From the NCBI RefSeq assembly GCF_000282315.2, contig NZ_AKJN02000007.1, positions 1,302,001 through 1,366,000 on the forward strand: a stretch of 64,000 nt of DNA. The letters are read 5' to 3'. The notes below the pieces were generated by a model. That model did not search any database, was not told where the DNA came from, and worked only from the letters and a program-made list of their open reading frames with translations. The position numbers and the translations under genes were made by a program. Position 1 is the first letter of the stretch; the number at the start of each line of letters is the position of its first letter. Source of the DNA: Pseudomonas sp. GM41(2012). GTDB lineage: Bacteria; Pseudomonadota; Gammaproteobacteria; Pseudomonadales; Pseudomonadaceae. Below are positions 8,134-16,035 of the stretch, in pieces.

Positions 8134-9137
8134 CAGTTACGTCGCTTGAGCTGATCGGTGAGCTGGGTCGGCAGACCTTTGATGATCAGCGTGCCGGCTT
8201 CTTCGTCGTATTCGATCTTCGAGCCCAGCAGGTGCGCTTCGAAGCTGATGGACAGGCCTTCGGCGCGGCCGGTGAAGCGGCGGAACTGGTTGAGGGTACG
8301 TTTATCGGCCGGGATCTCCGGCGACAGGCCGTAGTCCTTGTTGCGGATGTGATCGTAAAAGGCTTTCGGGCGCTCTTCGTCGATCAGCTCCGAGAGTTCT
8401 TCCAGGCCCATGGGTTCACCCAGTTTTGCCTGGCTGCTGGCGTAATCCACCAGGGTCTTGGTCTTCTCGCGGGCGGATTCTTCCGGCAGGTCTTCGCTTT
8501 CAACGAAGTCACTGAAGGCTTTGAGCAGGGTGCGGGTTTCGCCGGGGCCGTCGACGCCTTCCTGGCAGCCGATGAAGTCGCGGAAATACTCCGAAACCTT
8601 TTTGCCGTTCTTGCCTTTGATGAACGAAATGTACTGCTTGGACTGCTTGTTGTTCTGCCACTCGGACACGTTGATCCGTGCCGCCAGGTGCAGTTGGCCC
8701 AGATCCAGGTGCCGGGACGGGGTCACGTCCAGTTGATCGGTCACTGCAACGCCTTCACTGTGGTGTAGCAGGGCGATCGCCAGGTAGTCGGTCATGCCTT
8801 GCTGATAATGCGCAAACAGCACGTGGCCGCCCACAGAGAGGTTCGATTCCTCCATCAGCTTTTGCAGGTGTTCCACCGCCACCCGGCTGAACGCCGTGAA
8901 ATCCTTGCCGCCATCGAGGTATTCCTTCAGCCAGCCGCTGAACGGATGCGCCCCGGACTCGGCATGGAAGAAACCCCAGGCCTTGCCTTGTTTGGCGTTG
9001 TAGCTCTCATTGAGGTCGGCAAGCATGTACTCGATAGCGCTCGACTCGGCCAGTTCGGAATCGCGAGCGTGGAGAACTGCGGGTGTGCCGTCGGGTTTTT
9101 TGTCGATCAGGTGGACGATGCAATGGCGGATCGGCAT
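8133..9137 (-). CDS. yejK: Nucleoid-associated protein YejK (NdpA)
   Basis: A 334-residue nucleoid-associated protein of the YejK/NdpA family, which is found in the spermidine nucleoid fraction of E. coli; its exact DNA role is not settled. The N-terminus MPIRHCIVHLIDKK and the C-terminal SKIEYDEEAGTLIIKGLP are characteristic, and the length matches the family (about 335). It is followed by a coupled glutaredoxin gene and lies divergent to hupN, so two nucleoid-protein genes share this 395-base spacer, an arrangement also known in P. putida. Confidence 0.92.
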   Translation of the reverse strand: MPIRHCIVHLIDKKPDGTPAVLHARDSELAESSAIEYMLADLNESYNAKQGKAWGFFHAESGAHPFSGWLKEYLDGGKDFTAFSRVAVEHLQKLMEESNLSVGGHVLFAHYQQGMTDYLAIALLHHSEGVAVTDQLDVTPSRHLDLGQLHLAARINVSEWQNNKQSKQYISFIKGKNGKKVSEYFRDFIGCQEGVDGPGETRTLLKAFSDFVESEDLPEESAREKTKTLVDYASSQAKLGEPMGLEELSELIDEERPKAFYDHIRNKDYGLSPEIPADKRTLNQFRRFTGRAEGLSISFEAHLLGSKIEYDEEAGTLIIKGLPTQLTDQLKRRN

Positions 9138-9532
9138 GGGCTTCTCGGCTGATTGAAGAGAGGAGGGCGTGCTCCCCCAAAAAGTGCCAAGTGTACCGCA
9201 ACCACTGGTTTTGGCGCGGCACGAAGGGCAATTCGCAGGTGTCCGATGGCGCTTATGCTGTTTTTTACCGTTTTAGAACAATAAAGCTGACCAAATGGGT
9301 AGCTAGAGGCGGATATTTCCCCGTCTCTGTGCTAGTTTTGCCCGGTCTTACGCGAAGTCACTGCGTTAAGCGTGCATTCAGCATTTGTCAGGTCGAACCA
9401 AACCCTGATTTCGGTATCTATAACCCCGACTCGTCGCGGTTATGGCCGAGGGTGCCAGATCCAGAAGATCGGGCTCGATGGCTGACACTGCACTCTGCAA
9501 TCCATATGAATTTGATAGGGAAGGAACACTAC
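9138..9532. other. Divergent spacer between yejK and hupN
   Basis: These 395 bases carry no convincing gene. They must hold the yejK and hupN promoters and a long hupN leader. AT-rich stretches occur near 9250-9300 (TTTTTTACCGTTTTAGAACAAT) and TATAAC occurs at 9419, but no pair of well-spaced hexamers stood out. An open reading frame continuous with hupN upstream of its ATG is not supported by codon use. Confidence 0.6.
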
Positions 9533-9814
9533 ATGGCTCTTACTAAAGACCAACTGATCGCCGACATCGCTGAAGCTATCGACGCGCCAAAAACCACCGC
9601 GCGTAACGCTCTGGACCAACTGGGCCAAATCGTTGCTGATCAGCTGGAAAACGGCGGCGAAATCACTCTGCCAGGTATCGGCAAACTGAAAGTGACTGAG
9701 CGTCCTGCCCGTACCGGCCGCAACCCTTCGACTGGCGCTGCCATCGAAATCGCTGCCAAGAAAGTTATCAAGCTGGTTGTGGCCAAAGGCCTGACTGACG
9801 CTGTTAACAAGTAA
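9533..9814 (+). CDS. hupN: HU-family DNA-binding protein HupN
   Basis: A 93-residue HU/IHF-family protein that bends and compacts DNA. It shows the N-terminal helical dimer region (MALTKDQLIADIAEAI) and the arm region GIGKLKVTERPARTGRNPSTG, with the conserved RNP(S/T)G tip that intercalates into DNA. The ATG at 9533 has GGAAGGAA upstream. Pseudomonas has several HU genes; the position next to yejK and near rlmF and valS matches hupN of P. putida as I recall it, which is why hupN is preferred to hupA or hupB. A strong terminator follows 16 bases after the stop. Confidence 0.88.
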   Translation: MALTKDQLIADIAEAIDAPKTTARNALDQLGQIVADQLENGGEITLPGIGKLKVTERPARTGRNPSTGAAIEIAAKKVIKLVVAKGLTDAVNK

Positions 9815-9830
9815 GACGCAGTAAAAAAAA

Positions 9831-9866
9831 GCCGTGCTCCGGAGTGATCCGGGCACGGCTTTTTTG
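9831..9866 (+). terminator. Terminator of hupN
   Basis: GCCGTGCTCCGGA pairs with TCCGGGCACGGC (one bulge) around GTGA, followed by six T. Confidence 0.92.
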
Positions 9867-9910
9867 TGTCTGCGATTTAGCGATTGCCCCGCAAACACCA
9901 CTAAACCAAT

Positions 9911-10005
9911 TGTGGGAGCGAGCCTGCTCGCGATGGCTGCGTGTCAGTTAACGATGATGTCGACTGATACATCGCCATCGCCGGCAAGCCGGTCTCACTC
10001 CCACA
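9911..10005. repeat. REP-type inverted pair
   Basis: Left arm TGTGGGAGCGAGCCTGCTCG with CGATGG, right arm CGCCGGCAAGCCGGTCTCAC and TCCCACA. The left arm contains an intact copy of the site into which the nearby IS110 element inserted. It lies between the convergent hupN and rlmF. Confidence 0.8.
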
Positions 10006-10028
10006 GTTGATTTGTGTCGGTCAGTGAC

Positions 10029-11051
10029 TCAGCTTTTCTTTACCCAGCGCTCGCGCCAGACCTGCTGCTCGGATTTGGTCTGGAAGGTCCAGGCGACGAA
10101 GCGGCTTTGCTTCTGGCCCTGAGACATTTCCACGACCTGGCTTTCCAATACACCGGCCTTTTTCAAGGCTGTCTTGATCGCCGGCAGGTTGGAGGCTTTC
10201 GAGACCAAGGTACTGAACCAAAGCACTTTGTGCTGGAAATGCGCGCTCTCGGCGATCAGTTGCGTCACAAACCGTGCTTCGCCACCTTCACACCACAATT
10301 CTGCCGATTGACCGCCAAAGTTCAGCACCGGCAGTTTGCGTTTTGGATCGGCACGGCCCAGCGCGCGCCATTTACGCTCGCTGCCCTTGGTCGCTTCGTC
10401 CATCGAGGCGTGGAATGGCGGGTTGCACATGGTCAGGTCAAAGCGTTCGCCGGGTTCGAGCAGGCCCAGCAGAATGTGCTTGGGATTGCTTTGCAGGCGC
10501 AACTGGATCGCTTTGTTCAGCCCGTTGGACTGGACGATGGCTTTGGCGGCGGCCACGGCCGTCGGGTCGATTTCCGAGCCGAGGAAGTGCCAGCGATAGT
10601 CGCTGTAACCGATCAACGGATAGACGCAGTTGGCGCCCATGCCGATATCGAGCACCTTGACCGGCGCGCCGCGCGGGATCTCACCGTCGTTGACGCTGGC
10701 CAGCAGGTCGGCCAGGAAGTGCACGTAATCGGCACGGCCCGGAACCGGTGGGCAGAGGTAGTCGGCCGGGATGTCCCAATGGGCGACGCCGTAGAACGAC
10801 TTGAGCAACGCACGGTTGAACACCCGCACTGCGTCCGGGCTGGCGAAGTCGATGCTTTCTTTGCCGTACGGGTTGATGATCACGAACTTCGCCAGTTCCG
10901 GCGTGGTTTTGATCAGCGCCGGGAAGTCGTAACGACCCTGATGGCGGTTGCGCGGGTGCAGGCTGGCCTTCTCGCGGGGCTCCACGGCTTTGGCCGGGGT
11001 GGCGGAATCAGGCTTTTTGCGCGCAGGGCGGGGTGTGCGGGGGGCGTTCAT
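10029..11051 (-). CDS. rlmF: 23S rRNA (adenine-1618-N6)-methyltransferase RlmF
   Basis: A 340-residue SAM-dependent methyltransferase that modifies A1618 of 23S rRNA. The Rossmann core begins around VKVLDIGMGANCVYPLIG, and the catalytic N6-adenine motif is CNPPF. The N-terminal 45 residues are Pro/Lys/Arg rich, as common in RlmF, and the family hallmark LHPRNRHQGRYDF follows. The ATG at 11051 is chosen; the longer upstream reading has no family similarity. The gene order hupN-rlmF-valS agrees with P. putida, interrupted here by the IS110 insertion. Confidence 0.93.
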   Translation of the reverse strand: MNAPRTPRPARKKPDSATPAKAVEPREKASLHPRNRHQGRYDFPALIKTTPELAKFVIINPYGKESIDFASPDAVRVFNRALLKSFYGVAHWDIPADYLCPPVPGRADYVHFLADLLASVNDGEIPRGAPVKVLDIGMGANCVYPLIGYSDYRWHFLGSEIDPTAVAAAKAIVQSNGLNKAIQLRLQSNPKHILLGLLEPGERFDLTMCNPPFHASMDEATKGSERKWRALGRADPKRKLPVLNFGGQSAELWCEGGEARFVTQLIAESAHFQHKVLWFSTLVSKASNLPAIKTALKKAGVLESQVVEMSQGQKQSRFVAWTFQTKSEQQVWRERWVKKS

Positions 11052-11143
11052 GGGTGTGGTCGATTCGGGTATGGCTAAAAGTGGCGGGTATTGTCCCACA
11101 TCCAGCCGTTGTGAACCCAATTGTGACAAACAGCACAATCCCC

Positions 11144-11152
11144 CTGTGGGAG
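11144..11152. repeat. Left remnant of the REP split by the IS110 element
   Basis: CTGTGGGAG is the start of a REP arm. Joined to the sequence from 12330 (CGAGCCTGCTCGCGATGG) it restores the standard arm exactly. Confidence 0.85.
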
Positions 11153-11175
11153 ATTCTATGGTTGAGGGGAAGCCC

Positions 11176-12123
11176 TCAACTGACTTTCGGTTGGTATTCG
11201 TCCTGCCCCTTTAGCAGAGCGAATACCACCCGAGCGAGCTTTCGAGCCAGCATCACCAATGCTTGAGTGGTGCTGAAACCCCGAGCTCTTTGTTCTTGAT
11301 AAAAATCTTTCCAGGCCTCGGTGCGACTCGCCGACATTGCCGCATTGTGCAGCAGCCGCCGAGCCTCCGGGTCACCGCGCTTGGTCAAACTGCGGCGGCC
11401 GTCTTTTTGCCCTGATTTTGATACCCGCAAATCCATTCCCAGAAAGGCGATAAAGGCATCCGCGTTTCTGAAGTCACCCCGCTGAAACGCCGTGATCAAA
11501 CGCGCACCTGTCAAAAAACCAATGCCTTCCACTTTCAGACAGCGTTTTAACTGGCCCAGCAAACCGGCTTCTTTGAGCTGATCGTTGATCGTCTTCTCGA
11601 TCAGCATCTCAAGCTGTTGCATGGACTTCACTTGTTCGGCAAAAGCGGTCTTGAGCAGCGGCTCATTGGCCCAGCTTTGCACCAGGCCGACCCTTGCCTG
11701 GACCAACGCCGCCCGGCGGCGGAAAAGACTCAGCAGCTGGCGGTATAGTGGGGATGGCGGGGTCCATGGGTGAAGCTCTTCATGTTCATTTTTCAGATAC
11801 CGAGCAAGCAACTTGGCATCCAGTGCATCAGTTTTGGCACGGACCTTCACACCTTCGCGGTAATGCTTGAGTTCATAGCCGCCCACCATGTAAATCACGC
11901 ATCCGGCCTCGTAGGCCAGATCGGCGAACTCCAAGTGGTAGATATTGGTGGCTTCGACGGCAATGGCCACCGTGCTCGGCAAGGCCTTCAACCACTTCTT
12001 GATGGCTGTTTTATTGTTGGGAATCTCTTCAAGCAGGCCCAGTTCGGCGTGATAAATCACCAACTCATTCTTGGCGACATCCACGCCCACGATCGGCTTT
12101 GAAGCAGAAACCGGCATTGCCAT
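11176..12123 (-). CDS. IS110-family transposase (bridge-RNA-guided recombinase)
   Basis: A 315-residue recombinase. The N-terminal RuvC-like DEDD domain shows VGVDVAKN with Asp15, VAIAVEATN with Glu57, and KTDALDAK with Asp99 and Asp102. The C-terminal Tnp_20 domain shows KVEGIGFLTGARLI and FLGMDLRVSKSGQKDGR, with Ser237 in the place of the IS110 catalytic serine. All key residues are present, so it is probably active. The ATG at 12123 has a strong GGAGG seven bases upstream. IS110 enzymes cut and join DNA using a bridge RNA encoded in the element end. Confidence 0.93.
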   Translation of the reverse strand: MAMPVSASKPIVGVDVAKNELVIYHAELGLLEEIPNNKTAIKKWLKALPSTVAIAVEATNIYHLEFADLAYEAGCVIYMVGGYELKHYREGVKVRAKTDALDAKLLARYLKNEHEELHPWTPPSPLYRQLLSLFRRRAALVQARVGLVQSWANEPLLKTAFAEQVKSMQQLEMLIEKTINDQLKEAGLLGQLKRCLKVEGIGFLTGARLITAFQRGDFRNADAFIAFLGMDLRVSKSGQKDGRRSLTKRGDPEARRLLHNAAMSASRTEAWKDFYQEQRARGFSTTQALVMLARKLARVVFALLKGQDEYQPKVS

Positions 12124-12327
12124 AGGATTTCCTCCGGGATATGGTTTTAAGCACTTGAAGGGCTCACCCAGGGGCGCAGGCTTGTTCCTATCGTCGGTCT
12201 AGGCCCGATGCATTCTTTATCGGCGCTTGGGTGAAAGGAGGAGGGGCGAACTCTCCCACGGTCTGTACTGCGTCAACAGTCAGAATCGAGCCTTGTCCCT
12301 TCTCCTCCCTTCAAGTCCTACCATACA
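12124..12327 (-). ncRNA. Putative bridge RNA of the IS110 element
   Basis: The left end is non-coding and folds by eye into two stem-loops with internal loops. Target loop: basal stem GGAGGAG / CTCCTCC, apical stem CTGACTG / CAGTACAG; between them the 5' strand holds AGGCTCG (complement of 12287-12293), identical to the left half of the REP target, and the 3' strand holds GTGGGAG (complement of 12253-12259), complementary to core plus right half CTCCCAC. Donor loop: basal stem TCACCCA / TGGGTGA, apical TCGG / CCGA, with AGAAT (12212-12216) and ACAAG (12181-12185) matching the element ends. ACTTGAAGGG and CCCTTCAAGT may close the whole RNA. Transcript ends are not known. Confidence 0.8.
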
Positions 12328-12411
12328 AGCGAGCCTGCTCGCGATGGCGGCGAAACAGGCGACATCAATGTTGAATGTTATGGCCTCATCGCGAGCAGGC
12401 TCGCTCCCACA
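12328..12411. repeat. Right part of the split REP pair
   Basis: AGCGAGCCTGCTCGCGATGG continues the interrupted arm; the second, intact arm ATCGCGAGCAGGCTCGCT followed by CCCACA ends at 12411 and contains another complete copy of the element's target site. Confidence 0.85.
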
Positions 12412-12445
12412 AGGGATTTGTGGTGCAGGGAGAAAGTGATGGGCA

Positions 12446-12474
12446 CAAAAAAGGGAGGCCGTTTCGGGCCTCCC
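12446..12474 (-). terminator. Terminator of valS
   Basis: On the minus strand GGGAGGCC pairs with GGCCTCCC and is followed by six T. It starts about 20 bases after the valS stop. Confidence 0.88.
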
Positions 12475-12494
12475 TCTTTCATTGCGATTTGCCG

Positions 12495-15341
12495 TTACAG
12501 GCTGGCAATCCGCGCATGCTGCTCGGCCAACTTGCCCAAAGCCTGTTCAGCTTCAGCCAGTTTGGCGCGTTCCTTCTCGATGACTTCGGCCGGGGCCTTG
12601 TCGACGAAACCGGCGTTAGACAGCTTGCCGCCCACGCGCTGAACTTCACCCTGCAGACGCAGGATTTCCTTGTCCAGACGCGCCAGTTCGGCGTCTTTGT
12701 CGATCAGTCCGGCCATCGGCACCAGCACTTCCATCTCGCCGACCAGTGCGGTGGCGGACAGTGGTGCTTCTTCGCCAGCAGCCAACACGGTGATCGATTC
12801 GAGGCGAGCCAGCTTTTTCAGCAGGGCTTCGTTCTCAGTGAGACGACGCTGATCTTCGGCGCTGACGTTTTTCAGGAACAGGTTCAACGGCTTGCCTGGA
12901 CCGATGTTCATCTCGGCGCGAATGTTGCGCGTGCCAAGCATCAACGTCTTCAGCCACTCGATGTCATCTTCGGCGCCCTGATCAATGCGCGCTTCATTGG
13001 CCACTGGCCAAGGTTGCAGCATGATCGTCTTGCCTTCGATACCGGCCAGCGGCGCGATGCGCTGCCAGATTTCTTCGGTGATGAACGGCATGAACGGATG
13101 CGCCAGACGCAGCGCGACTTCCAATACCCGCACCAGCGTACGGCGGGTGCCGCGCTGACGTTCGACCGGCGCGTTTTCGTCCCACAGCACAGGCTTGGAC
13201 AGTTCCAGGTACCAGTCGCAATACTGGTTCCAGATGAACTCGTACAAGGCTTGTGCAGCCAGGTCGAAGCGGAACTGATCGAGTTGACGGGTCACTTCGG
13301 CTTCGGTGCGTTGCAGCTGCGAAATGATCCAGCGATCCGCCAGCGACAGCTCGTAAGCTTCGCCGTTCTGACCGCAGTCTTCGCCCTTGTCCAGCACGTA
13401 GCGCGCGGCGTTCCAGATCTTGTTGCAGAAGTTGCGATAGCCCTCGACGCGGCCCATGTCGAACTTGATGTCGCGACCGGTGGACGCCAGCGAGCAGAAG
13501 GTGAAGCGCAGGGCGTCGGTGCCGTAGCTGGCGATGCCGTCGGCGAACTCGTCGCGGGTCTGCTTCTCGATCTTCTTCGCCAGTTTCGGCTGCATCATGC
13601 CGGAGGTGCGTTTCTGCACCAGGTCTTCGAGCTCGATGCCGTCGATGATGTCCAGCGGGTCCAGGACGTTGCCCTTGGACTTGGACATCTTCTGGCCCTG
13701 GCCATCTCGCACCAGGCCATGAACATAAACGGTCTTGAACGGAACCTGCGGCGTGCCGTCTTCGTTCTTCACCAAGTGCATGGTGAGCATGATCATCCGG
13801 GCAACCCAGAAGAAAATGATGTCGAAACCGGTCACCAACACGTCGGTGGAATGGAATTTCTTCAGGAATTCGGTCTGCTCAGGCCAGCCGAGCGTGGAGA
13901 AGGTCCACAGACCCGAACTGAACCAGGTGTCGAGAACGTCGTTGTCCTGTTGCAGTGCAACGTCCGGGCCGAGGTTGTGCTTGGCACGTACTTCGGCTTC
14001 GTCGCGACCGACGTAGACCTTGCCCGACTCGTCGTACCAGGCCGGAATCCGGTGGCCCCACCACAGCTGACGGCTGATGCACCAGTCCTGGATGTCGCGC
14101 ATCCACGAGAAGTACATGTTTTCGTACTGTTTCGGCACGAACGCGATGCGGCCGTCTTCAACAGCAGCGATGGCTGGCTCAGCCAGTGGCTTGGTCGACA
14201 CGTACCACTGGTCGGTCAGCCACGGCTCGATGATGGTGCCGGAACGGTCACCTTTAGGCACTTTCAGCGCGTGATCGTTGACGCTGACCAACAGGTCGGC
14301 GGTATCAAACGCTGCAACGATCTGCTTGCGCGCTTCGAAGCGATCCAGGCCGGCGTATTCGGCCGGGATCTTGCCGTCGATGCTTTCGTTGAGGGTGCCA
14401 TCGAGGTTGAACACCTGACAGGCCGGCAATACAGCGGCGTTCTTGTCGAAGATGTTCAGCAGCGGCAGGTTGTGGCGCTTGCCGACTTCGTAGTCGTTGA
14501 AATCGTGGGCCGGGGTGATTTTCACGCAGCCGGTGCCGAATTCAGGGTCGCAGTAATCGTCGGCGATGATCGGAATGCGGCGGCCGACCAGCGGCAGCTC
14601 GACAAACTTGCCGATCAGGGCCTGGTAGCGTTCATCGTTCGGGTTAACGGCTACGGCGGCGTCGCCAAGCATGGTTTCCGGGCGAGTGGTCGCGACGATC
14701 AGGTAATCGTTGCCTTCAGCGGTCTTGGCGCCATCGGCCAGTGGGTATTTCAGGTTCCACAGGAAACCTTTCTCGTCGTGGTTTTCCACTTCGAGGTCGG
14801 AAATCGCCGTGTGCAACTTGGTGTCCCAGTTGACCAGGCGCTTGCCGCGGTAGATCAGGCCGTCTTCGTGCAAGCGCACAAAGGCTTCTTTCACGGCTTC
14901 CGAGAGGCCGTCGTCCATGGTGAATCGCTCGCGGCCCCAGTCCACGGACGAGCCAAGACGGCGGATCTGACGGCTGATGTTGCCGCCGGACTGATCCTTC
15001 CATTCCCAGACTTTCTCGAGGAATTTCTCACGGCCCAGATCGTGACGATTCTGGCCCTGGGCTTCGAGTTGACGCTCCACCAGCATTTGCGTAGCGATAC
15101 CGGCGTGGTCGGTACCCGGCTGCCACAGGGTGTTGCGGCCCTGCATGCGGCGGAAACGGATCAGGGCGTCCATGATCGCGTTGTTGAAGCCGTGACCCAT
15201 GTGCAGGCTGCCGGTGACGTTCGGCGGCGGGATCATGATGGTGTAGGACTCGCCCGCGCCTTGCGGGGCGAAGTAATTCTCTGACTCCCAGGTGTTGTAC
15301 CAGGAAGTTTCAATGGCGTGCGGCTGGTAGGTCTTATCCAT
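12495..15341 (-). CDS. valS: Valyl-tRNA synthetase
   Basis: A class I aminoacyl-tRNA synthetase of 948 residues that charges tRNA-Val and edits threonine. The HIGH motif appears as HMGH (47-50) after PPPNVTGSL, and KMSKS appears as QKMSKSKGNVLDP. The editing domain, the tRNA-binding helical domain and a C-terminal coiled coil (ELARLDKEILRLQGEVQRV) complete the usual layout and length. The ATG gives the standard start MDKTYQPHAIE. Upstream on the same strand are a hypothetical gene, holC and pepA, an order conserved in Pseudomonas. Confidence 0.97.
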   Translation of the reverse strand: MDKTYQPHAIETSWYNTWESENYFAPQGAGESYTIMIPPPNVTGSLHMGHGFNNAIMDALIRFRRMQGRNTLWQPGTDHAGIATQMLVERQLEAQGQNRHDLGREKFLEKVWEWKDQSGGNISRQIRRLGSSVDWGRERFTMDDGLSEAVKEAFVRLHEDGLIYRGKRLVNWDTKLHTAISDLEVENHDEKGFLWNLKYPLADGAKTAEGNDYLIVATTRPETMLGDAAVAVNPNDERYQALIGKFVELPLVGRRIPIIADDYCDPEFGTGCVKITPAHDFNDYEVGKRHNLPLLNIFDKNAAVLPACQVFNLDGTLNESIDGKIPAEYAGLDRFEARKQIVAAFDTADLLVSVNDHALKVPKGDRSGTIIEPWLTDQWYVSTKPLAEPAIAAVEDGRIAFVPKQYENMYFSWMRDIQDWCISRQLWWGHRIPAWYDESGKVYVGRDEAEVRAKHNLGPDVALQQDNDVLDTWFSSGLWTFSTLGWPEQTEFLKKFHSTDVLVTGFDIIFFWVARMIMLTMHLVKNEDGTPQVPFKTVYVHGLVRDGQGQKMSKSKGNVLDPLDIIDGIELEDLVQKRTSGMMQPKLAKKIEKQTRDEFADGIASYGTDALRFTFCSLASTGRDIKFDMGRVEGYRNFCNKIWNAARYVLDKGEDCGQNGEAYELSLADRWIISQLQRTEAEVTRQLDQFRFDLAAQALYEFIWNQYCDWYLELSKPVLWDENAPVERQRGTRRTLVRVLEVALRLAHPFMPFITEEIWQRIAPLAGIEGKTIMLQPWPVANEARIDQGAEDDIEWLKTLMLGTRNIRAEMNIGPGKPLNLFLKNVSAEDQRRLTENEALLKKLARLESITVLAAGEEAPLSATALVGEMEVLVPMAGLIDKDAELARLDKEILRLQGEVQRVGGKLSNAGFVDKAPAEVIEKERAKLAEAEQALGKLAEQHARIASL

Positions 15342-15440
15342 GCGCGGCGGGACCCTATTGGCATTTATTCAGGAAAAGCCGGCAAGTATAGCGGGGCATG
15401 GGGCGTAGGGCGAGCCGGGGTAGACCGGGCGCATCTCAAA

Positions 15441-15623
15441 CTGTGGGAGCAAGCTTTTGTGGCGAGGGGGTTTAGCGAAACGTCGCACCGCCCCGTTCGG
15501 CTGCGAAGCAGTCGTTAAACCTGAGCATGCGGTCCGCCAGACACACCACGGTGGCAGGTTTTGGGGCCGCTTCGCGACCCAACGGGGGTAAACCCCCTCG
15601 CCACAAAGGCTCGCTCCCACAGG
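15441..15623. repeat. Composite inverted repeat
   Basis: CTGTGGGAGCAAGC then TGTGGCGAGGGGG...CCCCGTTCGGCTGCGAAGC on the left; GCTTCGCGACCCAACGGGG...CCCCCTCGCCACA then GGCTCGCTCCCACAGGG on the right. A GTGGCGAGGGG-type pair is nested inside a REP-type pair. This fills the valS upstream spacer. Confidence 0.75.
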
Positions 15624-15631
15624 GATAGGGG

Positions 15632-16027
15632 TTATTCGTACTGGCTCAACAACCGTTCCATTCGCGCAGCCAAGCGGCGTTTGATTTCGGTTTCGATGTG
15701 CGGGGCGAAGTCGTCGATCACGTCTTGCATGATCAATTGCGCGGCAGCGCGCAGTTCGCCATCCAGGTGCAGCAGGTCGTCGGGCCCCTTGCTGGCGGCG
15801 GGTGCCGGTTGGGCAGCAGGGGCTGCTGGGGCGGGTGGCGTCGGTTCGAGAATGGGCGGGCTGGCGCCGACCGTATCGAACAGCATCGGAATCTGTTCCT
15901 GGTCACCTTCCTCGACCGTGTCGGTGAGCAAGGGCGGTTGCAGGTTGTCGTCGCCGAGCAATTGACGGATCGACTCAAGGTCGTCCAGCAGGTGCGCGGA
16001 CTTTTGCAGCGGTTTTGGAGTGTCCAT
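15632..16027 (-). CDS. Hypothetical protein between holC and valS
   Basis: A 131-residue protein of unknown function. It has an acidic N-terminal helix region (SAHLLDDLESIRQLLGDD), a Pro/Ala-rich linker (about 63-85), and a C-terminal helical region ending EIKRRLAARMERLLSQYE. No enzyme motif or membrane segment is visible. The gene lies 8 bases after holC on the same strand and occurs in this place in other Pseudomonas genomes as far as I recall, so it is probably real and co-transcribed. Its composition, with a flexible linker between two helical ends, would fit a protein-protein adaptor, but that is only a guess. Confidence 0.75.
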   Translation of the reverse strand: MDTPKPLQKSAHLLDDLESIRQLLGDDNLQPPLLTDTVEEGDQEQIPMLFDTVGASPPILEPTPPAPAAPAAQPAPAASKGPDDLLHLDGELRAAAQLIMQDVIDDFAPHIETEIKRRLAARMERLLSQYE

Positions 16028-16035
16028 CGGAATGC

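Larger units (their letters stand above)
11153..12327 (-). mobile_element. IS110-family insertion sequence inserted in a REP
   Basis: An element of about 1,177 bases with a single transposase gene on the minus strand, a long non-coding left end (204 bases before the gene) and a short right end (about 23 bases after it), the layout of the IS110 group. There are no terminal inverted repeats. The boundaries are inferred because removing 11153-12327 plus one copy of the flanking dinucleotide AG (CT on the element strand) rebuilds a perfect REP arm. A CT core and REP target preference are known for IS621 of the same family. A short hairpin (GTTGAGGG / CCCTCAAC, 11161-11180) overlaps the gene's stop. 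Confidence 0.88.

Noticed and set aside
12375..15284. A 969-codon open frame on the plus strand opposite valS
   Set aside because: It is an exact shadow of valS, caused by GC-rich third positions. The protein is low in normal motifs and valS is certain.
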